Origin: Stemphylium vesicarium
Taxonomy: Eukaryota > Ascomycota > Dothideomycetes > Pleosporales > Pleosporaceae
Length of the DNA stretch: 64,000 bases
Assembly: GCA_004380135.1 (NCBI GenBank)
Contig: QXCR01000044.1
Location: forward strand, 62,001 to 126,000
Reading direction: 5' to 3'
The notes under the pieces are model-generated. The model was not told the origin of the DNA and searched no databases. It was given only the letters and a program-made list of their open reading frames with translations. The stretch's first letter is position 1. The number at the start of each line of letters is the position of its first letter. Below, in pieces: positions 33,898 to 42,526 of this stretch. Position numbers and translations under genes: made by a program.

Positions 33898-34321
33898 GTT
33901 GGGTGGTTGTTGCGGTGAAAGTGCAGCAGTTCCTTCCTCGAAATGTTGGATTGACGACTGCCAAGACTCTAGCGCGACTTATGCTCCGTGAGCCTTATGC
34001 GGGTGAATGCATGCCAATCTCACGCATCCTTCATCACGGAATAATAGTCCGTCGTCAGAGTTACTGATCAACTTGATTTTCATCTCATCGCCTCGAATCC
34101 CAATCTATACAAATACCCGGAAGCAATTGTATTGATCAACACAAAGTGGACCTTTACGTATACAGCAAATCGAAATGGTGTATTCTATCCAAGTGATAAT
34201 ATCCAAAGCGTTCTCTGTCGCGCCCATTTTCTCATCCTAACTCATAAGTCATGACAAAACTACATATATATACCTCGTCTATCATACGACCACTATCCAT
34301 ACAAGTCTCAATTACTTCCAT
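33898..34321. other. Intergenic between SYF2 start and the NRPS-like gene stop
   Basis: 424 bp. Nothing recognised beyond position-inferred promoter of SYF2. Confidence 0.55.
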
Positions 34322-37300
34322 CTAAATCGGCTCATCCCTCGGCTCAACAAGCACCTCATTGACACTGACATGATCCGGCTGCTTCAGCGCAAACACGATA
34401 CTATCGGCGACATTCTCCGCATCAAGAACCTTGGCCCCACTCGGCTCGCCAAACTTCTTGAGCGCCTCCTGATCCGTACTCATACCCAGTAAGTCGGTTG
34501 ACACATTACCTGGCTGCACGGCAGTGACTTTCAGCCCCGTACCAGCTGTCTCGAGCCTCAAACTTTGCAGAGTAGCTTCAACGAAAAATTTGGACGCAGA
34601 GTAGACACCCAGACCAGGGAACACTTTTCGTCCAGCATCTGAGGAGATGGCAAGGAGGTGGCCCTTTCCGCGCTTGAGCATCGATGGTACTATAGAGGAG
34701 ATGACATTCAGAAGACCCTTGCAGTTCACGTCCACGGTTTGGTTCCATTGGTCCGTGTAAGAGTTGGCCATCATAGTGAAGTACATGACTCCCGAGACGT
34801 TGACGAAGATGTCGACAGGTCCAAGCTGCTTCTCTGCTGCGGCGACGAGGGCTTCGACTTGGCTCTTGTCTGTCACGTCAGTCTTTTGGGTGATGATCTT
34901 GCCTTCCCGCACAACAATGCGCTTCTTAAGATCCTCGAGGGCGTCGAGTCGCCGCGCTGCAAGTGCAACATGGCAGCCTTCTCGGGCAAGAGCTGCAGCA
35001 GTGGCCGCGCCAATACCGGATGAGGCGCCCATGACGACAACGACCTTTCCAAACAGCGGTCCCCTTCGGGGAAGTCTAGCTGAGCCACCGGCGGCGTCTT
35101 GGTGGTTTGGCGGCTTTGGTAGCCAGCCTCGAGCGTACCAGTGACGTGTGTACGTCTCCAGGAGAACTCGGTCGACCTTTGGGCGTTCCACAGTGAGGCG
35201 GAGCGGCCTCGTCTTTGCGTTATCAAGCACTACGACATCCCTCAGGAATTCGATGCTGGGCATACCGCTGCGAAGGATGTCGACCGGGAAAGCGCCGTCT
35301 CCGCCCTTCGCTGAACCACGCTTGTCGTCCCAGAGCTGAGTCCACTTTTCGAACTCCATAGGCTTAGTGGGGTAGCCTAGCACGTTCAAGTCCTCGAAGA
35401 CTTGGCTAACATCAACTGGGTCAGGGTCACCGATATGGAAAACGGTCTGCTCAGTCTCAATTTGGTTGCCGAGATGGAGGATAGCCTTGCTGACGAAGTC
35501 GACTGGCGTCATCTCCGCGCGCCAACCCTTGACATCAGGATAGTAACCAATCCTGATAGACTCAACGATCAGAGCTGTCAGGAGATCCCAGGCGTTAGCA
35601 GCTCCTGTCTCGCTGTGACCGCTGATAGTACCAAGACGATGGATCTTGATCGGAAGGCCCCTTCGGCCAGCTTCCAAGGCTAGTTGTTCAGCAACCCACT
35701 TGGTTTGGCCGTAACCATCAGCAAGCTTGACGACTTCGTCAACTTCAAGCATCGTATCTTCTGACCATCCTTCACGGCCCTTTGCGGGGAGAAGTACACC
35801 GTTGGTCGAGATGTATTGTACGGTCGCGCCTCCCTGGGCCGCAAGACGAAGGACTTCCCGCGTACCACCAACGTTAGGCTTCTGCAACGCAGCGTAGGGG
35901 TAGACCAAGTTGACAGTAGCGGCAGCGTGAACGATGACATCAAGGCGCTCAGCCAATGTCTTGAATGTGTCTGGAGCGAGACCGAATCGTTTGCGAGACA
36001 GGTTTCCGGGGAGGATTTCTACGCGCTCCATGATGTTGTCGCTCCAGAGGCCAAAGTCCAGCAAGTTCCTTCGTATCCTAGCAATACCAGCGGGGATGTC
36101 GTCTTGGGAGGAATCGGCAAATCGAACCATGCAGACGATTTGCGCGGACGTGCTTTCGAGTAGATCGCGGAGAAGGAAGGCACCCAGGAAACCTGTAACA
36201 CCCGTGAGGAGCACTGTCTTCGCATCCTTGAGCGCACACATCTTGGCATTTTGGGGTTGGATATCCTTGTCTAGAACGGAATCGGCGCGTAAAACAGCGG
36301 GCAAGTTGTCTTGAACCTCCGCAGTGTGGCCATCGCGGATAGCGCGAACTGTATCCAGGTGCCCGTTCAATGTCGCGGGTTGGGCGAGACGTGCGACTGG
36401 CACTCGGAAACCAAAAGTGTTTGACAACCGCGCAGCTAGATCCGCAAGCAAGAGTGAATGACCACCGAGATCGAAGAAGTTGTATTCGGGAGTGATCGAG
36501 CTGGCACTGACGCTCAAGATAGATGCCCAGATTTCGGTAATTTGTTCGATGCTGATCGGGCTCTGCTCGAACTTGCGTGAGCTGCCAGTAGGTGAAGATG
36601 GCCTTGGGGGAGGTAAAGCCTTCAAATCGACCTTTCCGGAGACATCGCTTGTAGGGAGCTTGTCCATCTCGACCCAGAGTGCAGGTATCATGTAATGAGC
36701 AAGATATGCCATTAGGGAGCGCCTAGCGGTTGAGCTGCGGCCAGTACGGTCAATCTCGACGTCCGGGCGTTCAGTCGATGACTCCTTGTCTCTTACAATA
36801 TACGCCACCAGCTGGCGATCGATGCCCTCTCCAAAGGGTACTACAGCGCAGTGACTGACGGCCAAGTGGCTGAGGATCGTACTCTCGACCTTACCGGGGA
36901 CCACTGAGTAACCGCGGATCTTGATCATAGCGCCGACGCGTCCAGTAATTTCGAGCAGGCCGTTGGAAAGGATACGCGCCTTGTCGCCAGTCCTGTACAT
37001 CCTGGCACCAATCTTTGAGCTGTAAGGATTCCGGATGAAGGCCTTCGCGGTTGTCTCCGGACGGTTAAGGTATCCTCGAGCAAGCAGATGACCACCCACA
37101 CAAAGCTCGCCATTCTCGCCTTCATCCACCTTTTGCCCACTCTCATCTACAATGTAGATGTATTTCCGGTCAATGATTGGGGGGCCTACTGGGCAGTACG
37201 GAGCATCTTTGTCAAGCTGCTCAAGCATGTCCTTGATGTCGCCACAGGCGATTTCGTGTGTTTCACACGCGCTGTACACATTGAGTAAACGGGTATTTGG

Positions 37301-38170
37301 CAGAGCCTTGAGGCCACGGCGCGCAAGGTCGGTTGTCACCACTTCGCCGTTCAGCCAAACAGTTTTCAGATTTGGCAGACGGGTCTCCAGCGCTTGGTGG
37401 CGAGCAAGGACAGCAGAAAAAAGCGTCGGTGTGAATAGTGTCTCAGTAATTTGCTTGGAAGCAAGTAGGTCGACCAGCATGCGGGGGTCGTAACTTGCGT
37501 CGTCAGGAACGGCCACAACAGTCGCTCCTCGCAATAGTGGGCGTAGGATTTCCCAAACGAAGAAGACATTGCAGGCCACACGGTCGCCGGGCTGTAGATC
37601 CGAAAGTCCAAATCGAAGGTCGTAGGACAGGACGGCTGCTCTGTGGGGGTTGGCGATACCTTTCGGCTTGCCGGTAGTTCCACTGGAGTAGGCAACGAAT
37701 GCCAAACGATCCAAATCAGTCTCTTCTGGCAGAGGCTTCAACTGAGACTCATCCACTTGACCGTTGGTAGCTGAGCTGGTTTCATCCAGAACAACGAGCG
37801 GGGTCGATCCCTTGATCTTGCCGACTTCTGCGCTGACAGTGACCACGACGGTAGGCTGCGAGTCCTCGAGGACATCCGCGAGAAGATCTGGAGGGTAGGC
37901 GAGCTCCAGAACCAAAAAAGCACCGCCCGCGCGTAGGGCTGCTAAACAGGCGATTACATAGTCGGCGGATCGCGGCAACAAGACCCCAACCAGGCTGTCG
38001 CGGCCAACCCCATGACCCCGCAGCCGCTCCGCGAGGGCAACGACTTTGTCGTGGAGCTCCTGGTATGTGTATGTATGCTTCTCGTCTTCTAGAGCGATCA
38101 AGTCAGGAGTGGCTTGGACCTGTTTGGTGAAGAGTGCTGACAAGTCCTTGGTGGTATCGATGACAGACAT
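34322..38170 (-). CDS. NRPS-like A-T-R-R reductase, probable glycine betaine reductase (ATRR type)
   Basis: Single-exon 1282-residue enzyme. Domains: adenylation (about 10-520) with YSSGTTGKPKG near 160, the A4/A5 part with VFFVWEILRPLLRG and NVYSACETHE, GELCVGGHLLARGYLNRPE and YRTGDK; a thiolation domain with FFDLGGHSLLL near 566 (Ser for phosphopantetheine); a thioester reductase from about 655 with LLTGVTGFLGAFLL and the YGQTK active-site Tyr/Lys; and a second SDR reductase from about 1045 with MGASSGIGAATAAALA and YSASK near 1190. No condensation domain is present. This exact A-T-R1-R2 order is that of ATRR, shown in Aspergillus to reduce glycine betaine through the aldehyde to choline with ATP and NADPH. 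Assignment to that substrate is inference from architecture and size; other carboxylic acid reductases are possible. The gene stands alone, without a biosynthetic cluster. Confidence 0.88.
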   Translation of the reverse strand: MSVIDTTKDLSALFTKQVQATPDLIALEDEKHTYTYQELHDKVVALAERLRGHGVGRDSLVGVLLPRSADYVIACLAALRAGGAFLVLELAYPPDLLADVLEDSQPTVVVTVSAEVGKIKGSTPLVVLDETSSATNGQVDESQLKPLPEETDLDRLAFVAYSSGTTGKPKGIANPHRAAVLSYDLRFGLSDLQPGDRVACNVFFVWEILRPLLRGATVVAVPDDASYDPRMLVDLLASKQITETLFTPTLFSAVLARHQALETRLPNLKTVWLNGEVVTTDLARRGLKALPNTRLLNVYSACETHEIACGDIKDMLEQLDKDAPYCPVGPPIIDRKYIYIVDESGQKVDEGENGELCVGGHLLARGYLNRPETTAKAFIRNPYSSKIGARMYRTGDKARILSNGLLEITGRVGAMIKIRGYSVVPGKVESTILSHLAVSHCAVVPFGEGIDRQLVAYIVRDKESSTERPDVEIDRTGRSSTARRSLMAYLAHYMIPALWVEMDKLPTSDVSGKVDLKALPPPRPSSPTGSSRKFEQSPISIEQITEIWASILSVSASSITPEYNFFDLGGHSLLLADLAARLSNTFGFRVPVARLAQPATLNGHLDTVRAIRDGHTAEVQDNLPAVLRADSVLDKDIQPQNAKMCALKDAKTVLLTGVTGFLGAFLLRDLLESTSAQIVCMVRFADSSQDDIPAGIARIRRNLLDFGLWSDNIMERVEILPGNLSRKRFGLAPDTFKTLAERLDVIVHAAATVNLVYPYAALQKPNVGGTREVLRLAAQGGATVQYISTNGVLLPAKGREGWSEDTMLEVDEVVKLADGYGQTKWVAEQLALEAGRRGLPIKIHRLGTISGHSETGAANAWDLLTALIVESIRIGYYPDVKGWRAEMTPVDFVSKAILHLGNQIETEQTVFHIGDPDPVDVSQVFEDLNVLGYPTKPMEFEKWTQLWDDKRGSAKGGDGAFPVDILRSGMPSIEFLRDVVVLDNAKTRPLRLTVERPKVDRVLLETYTRHWYARGWLPKPPNHQDAAGGSARLPRRGPLFGKVVVVMGASSGIGAATAAALAREGCHVALAARRLDALEDLKKRIVVREGKIITQKTDVTDKSQVEALVAAAEKQLGPVDIFVNVSGVMYFTMMANSYTDQWNQTVDVNCKGLLNVISSIVPSMLKRGKGHLLAISSDAGRKVFPGLGVYSASKFFVEATLQSLRLETAGTGLKVTAVQPGNVSTDLLGMSTDQEALKKFGEPSGAKVLDAENVADSIVFALKQPDHVSVNEVLVEPRDEPI

Positions 38171-39492
38171 GGTCTGGAAATTTTCAAAGGAGGGGTAAAT
38201 TGAGAGACAGGGCTCGCGACCAACAGGTGCTTGACTTGATATTTATTTAATGGACAATCTCCATGTGCCGGATCAATAGCCCTCGTAGAGTAAAGCACAG
38301 CGTATGAAATTTGGCCCGTTGGGGATCGCATCGCTCGCTTATTCCTGCGCACATCAGGACACTTTCCTTGTCTTGATGTCGTGCCGAGAAGTCTGCCGAT
38401 AACGTCATTTACTAGCGTCCACTAAAGATTCCACAACTCCATATTATTGCTCAGTGATGCTCAACGTTGAGGACATCGGAATGCATCTTGGGGCTGGTTG
38501 GCCCCTTGTTGACAGCTTGCAGGAACGCCATCCGGGTTGGTGTGGCCGTCTGCCGGGTAGTCGTTGATAGCGGCAGCCTAGGGAGCCCACAGCGCCCCTC
38601 TAATGACGAATTGGTCCAGCGAAAATGACTCGTCGTCTGGGGTTCTGCGCGCGCAGATGTTCTGGCCGGCGGAAAGCGAGCAACCCAGTGGAGCATTACA
38701 ATGGGATACTGGAGGCCCTACCTGGGTATTTCGTGGGCACTCATACGCCCATACAATGTACATAATTCAAGGTTCGGGGCATTCCGGAGCGTGGAAACAA
38801 AATGGCTGATCCTTTTGCAGGTTTCGCTGCCCTTGCGTCGTAATGCATGCTGTTGCGATGATTTTAGGCGCGACTTCGGTTGCTTGCGAAGATCCACGGG
38901 TAACGTAGCCTTGTTGTCGTGCGAGCAAATTCGCCAGTTAGTCACCGAACGCATGATAATGAAACTTACTGACAGATTCCCCATTGTCTGTCGATCAGAT
39001 CTCGATTTTGTTGGAGAGCCGTCAGATGACCGATACTCATGATGTTGCAGTCGTAGTTGTCGAATTCTCGAGCATGATAGCTTTGCTACCCCGATATGGG
39101 GATAGTATGCTTTTGAACGCGAATCGCAAAGCTGAAGCAGAGAGGGAAAATGATGGAGAGAGGGAGCAGATGCGAGGCTGAACAAGAGCAAATGCGGGGA
39201 AGGCGCTAAGGTAATGCCTACCAGTACCATCGAGCCACCCGTCAGCCTCGTATAAGCTCGCCCGCGTTCTCTCCATCAGCACCTGACTAATACTCCGATT
39301 GTACAAGAGTTCTTTACGCTAGCAATGCAGAAGCGGTTCAGTTCTCCGCCGTGGGCGGGTGTATTGCGTCACCACCAAGAATGAAGCACGAAGTTGTTAA
39401 CCATTTCACGAGACGCACGATTCATTTCCCGAAGCTACGCAATAGACCAAATCCGCAATGCTACCGGAACCAACCATCTCTTTATGTTTGTC
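38171..39492. other. Intergenic, upstream of the NRPS-like gene
   Basis: 1322 bp. An AT-rich TATA-like stretch (38241-38250) lies about 70 bp before the start codon. Other open frames are short and unconvincing. Confidence 0.5.
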
Positions 39493-40956
39493 TCAACCCC
39501 GCCATTTGGTTCGCCTCTGCCTGAACATCGACACCATGCCAATCGGCAGCAACCCAAAGTCGACTACATTGAGACCACCGAATGTACCGATCATCTCTGG
39601 CCCATACATCTGAGCGATCCACATCCAGTATGGATCCATGGTGTGCCAGTTAGTGAGAATACCGCGTAGGTTTCTCGGGCCTGAGAGCTGTCCCAGCGCC
39701 TGGCTGACCAGCCTGCTCTCACTTACAGGTTTTGGCCCTGGTCGCTCGAGCAATTCCTTGTATGTGCTCAACAAGTTGGCCTTTCCATTGCTACGAAATT
39801 CCTCTCCGAACTTGACGTATTCCTCAAAAGAGAAGAATTCATCTGGTTTTTCAGGCTTCCAGTTTGCGTTCGCCGCGTTGTGGCGCATAGAGCCCTTGTC
39901 AAACGCACGTCTGGCATTATCGTAGTCGTTGCGCTCCTTAAGTTCGCACTCGTCGAGGAGATCGTAGGGGTTCTCTTCGACCGAGTCGCGAATTTGTAAA
40001 AGATCCACAAACGGTGATTTGAGATCCAGACCGCCTAGCTTAACGGGGAAGAAAAAGAAGCCATCCGGAATGTCTTTCACAAAGAAGCGCTCCTCGATCA
40101 TCTTCTTGATGTGCTGGAGAATACTTCCATTGGGGAAGATGCTTTCCTGAATGTGACGGTGGGTAGTGAGCATCTTGTCGACATGTTCGCGCCCGAAACA
40201 ATCAGAAGCCTTGCCGAAGTTGGAGCTGAAGAAGGTGGCTGCATAAGAATTCTATTGTCAAGCATCAGCAAGCTTCAAGGGAACTGGATCAGCTTCGGCA
40301 AATTACCCAGGTCTGAATGTAGTCAATGACGCTTTTTGATTTGTTCTGCAATTGCATTCGCGGCTTACCTTTACCCCCATGACCTCCGTGAATTTGAGGA
40401 TGCTACCCCAAGCGGCCGCGCATGTCTCATAATCTTTGTTCCAAAACCAAACATCATCGCCGATGCGGTACAGCTCTGACCCGCCAGTAGCTTGATTGAT
40501 AGCAAAATCCAAGCACAGGAGCACATTCTCACCCAACGTATCGCTCAAGCTATGAGAGCCTGGCATGCCTCGGCGACGTAAACGAGGCTCCGATGAAGGA
40601 TCGTCCATAAACTTCAATGGAGCTTCTAGATATCTCGCGAAGAACGTCATCCACTCCTCAGAGACACCCAAGAACTCAAGGACGGTGGAGATGGTCTGGT
40701 GAGGCAAGAGTGAATACCAAGAATCGAAGATTGTGCGGACGCAGGTAAGCTCCCCATGCAGCCGCGTGTTCATGATGATCTCTGTGGAAACGAGATGAAT
40801 CAGACTCTGCTTCGCTTCCATTGGTTTCTTGTTCTTGGAACGGTAGTATGCGTGTTCATCGTCAAACATTTCGGAGGCATCTGACCCATCCTCGCGTTCT
40901 TCATTGGCCGAATACATGGGAGAAGGTGGTGAGTAGCTCCTAGCAGCAGCACTAGG

Positions 40957-40980
40957 CTTTCTTGCGGTCTGCTTCGTGCG
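40957..40980 (-). other. Coding segment matching histone H3 residues 2-9
   Basis: Codons read RTKQTARK, identical to H3 residues 2-9, within the charged loop of the rvt pseudogene and in the frame that continues into the RT palm. The following residues (PSAAARSYSPPSP) are not H3. Confidence 0.7.
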
Positions 40981-41424
40981 TCCCACACGAGGTTCCTGGC
41001 TTGTATTGCCCCCGTAGGCCGTGAATCCCCCGATTTACGCTTTTTCGCAACGTAGTCTCCATATTCTGCTTGTTCTTCGCCTTCTTCACCTTCAATCTCC
41101 TGGCTGTCGAAGTCCAGCAACTGGTGTGCGAAGTATCTGTTGTGATGCGTGCTTTTGCGTGTCTGCTCCAGACTTGCGTGAGTATTTGTGCCTTTGTCAC
41201 CTAGGAAATACGAGTGTCGAAGACGGTCAAGCTTGGAAACTTCGGTGGGCTTGCTCTGCCAAGCCTTGTGTTTGTGAAGGTCCCGGAAAGCGGATTTGAA
41301 GAAGACAGACCTGGCCAGACGGGGTTAGCTTTTTTTAATAGATGGAAAAGACCTCGGGGGTGGACGTGCTATCTTACACCAATATAATGCAGAAAAATTG
41401 CCTGCAGAAGATCCGGATCGAAGT

Positions 41425-41580
41425 TGTAACATTAGGATCGATGAAGAGGGGGGACTGCATTGTCTGAGTAGCTATGAAGGAGAGCAGCTATATATATGAA
41501 TGTGGGATGAGCAAGTGTGGTAGCGAGAGCAGTACCCAACTTGTACCAGAATAGGTCTTGGCAGAGCCCAAACCGTTACA
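41425..41580 (-). mobile_element. 156-bp solo LTR inserted in the rvt pseudogene
   Basis: Element with ends TGTAAC and GTTACA (TG...CA), flanked by a perfect 5-bp target duplication: GAAGT at 41420-41424 and again at 41581-41585 on the plus strand. Removing it with one copy of the duplication rejoins ISGDFSIHF to DPDLLQAIF in frame. On the minus strand it contains a TATATATA box about 90 bp in, as an LTR promoter would. No internal retrotransposon genes are present, so it is a solo LTR; a short non-autonomous DNA element with 5-bp duplication is the alternative. Confidence 0.75.
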
Positions 41581-42526
41581 GAAGTGAATCGAGAAATCGC
41601 CACTGATCTTCCTTCGTTACTCCAGTAAAACCTCTGGTCCCCAAGCCCAGCGGTCAAGGGCAGTCATACGCACATTGAGGATGTCGCAGACTTCCGTCAA
41701 GATTACATCTGCCAGACTTGTCAACCAACGGTACACCAATACGTCGAGGATACATACCGTTACCGAGGAAGTCCGTCAATGCTTCGCGCTTTTCGTTTGA
41801 GAGAACGTCTGAGTTCTGGAGTCCTTGGATGGTCGCGCGAAGTATCTTCACGCTGAGTGGCGTCAAGCTACTTAGGCGTGTCTCAAACTTGCTGACTTTC
41901 TGTCGCAGCTCATTCAGTGCCACGGCACCATCTTTCTTGTCCGCGATGAATAGATCGTCGAGGTACGACTTCAACGCTCGCTCGTCTATCTCAGCTGCTT
42001 GGAAAACATTCCTCTCCCACTCCGCACGAGAGGCTGATTTTTTGGCACCAGGTACCTCCTCAAAGCTCTCAGTCATGTCAACATCACTGTCCTCGTTTGT
42101 GGACTTCTCGGAAGATAGCCATTCGGTAACGAGCTTCCCATACAGGTCGGCGTACTAAAACTTGGTGGATTGAATGGATAAGTACTGGAGTAGCGTCTTT
42201 TCCCAATCTGCGAGAACCTTGGACGAGACGGAGGGGTCAAAGCGAGCATGCTCTACGAAGCGATCAAGGTTTCTGAGATCGGTTATGAGATGAGAGTTGT
42301 GAGATCCACTAGCGATCACATGACCGGGTCGGCCGTCCTTGGTTTTCTTCCCTGCTTGAACTCCGAGGCACTCTTTCGAACCGTCGAGTAGGAGGCATAC
42401 GCGCCTCAGAGCATCTGATTCAGTATTTGCAGTGCGAAGCAAGGCATTGTATTTTTCTTCAAAGGTAGCGCGCTGCTTTGCGAGTTCTTCGAGCTTGGTG
42501 CTGGTGATTGTCGGGAGTCTCACCAA

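Larger units (their letters stand above)
39493..42526 (-). pseudogene. Decayed domesticated reverse transcriptase gene (rvt family)
   Basis: Fragments on the minus strand read as one long reverse-transcriptase-related protein of the single-copy fungal rvt type, recognised from memory. N-terminal coiled-coil part: 42526-41700. Finger/loop part: 41400-40990. RT palm: about 40800-40380, with a motif A region FDSWYSLLPHQTI, the RRGMPGSHSLSD motif and the motif C-like YRIGDDVWFW. C-terminal part: 40250-39493, with GGLDLKSPF and FGLLPIGMVSMF. Lesions: in-frame TAG at 42155-42157; frameshift near 41701-41735; TAA at 41617-41619; a 156-bp insertion at 41425-41580; a one-base slip in a C/G run at 41009-41013; an apparent deletion of the segment after TEVMGV near 40365. 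One intron (40252-40306, GTAATT to CAATAG) still splices in phase from DYIQTW to NSYAATFF. Not translatable as it stands. Confidence 0.8.

Noticed and set aside
34322..38170. Alpha-aminoadipate reductase (Lys2)
   Set aside because: Lys2 also has A-T-R but lacks the C-terminal SDR and has a longer N-terminus; the four-domain order fits ATRR better.
41425..41580. The 156 bp as an intron of the rvt gene
   Set aside because: No acceptor AG precedes DPDLLQ, while a perfect 5-bp duplication and TG...CA ends mark a transposon insertion.
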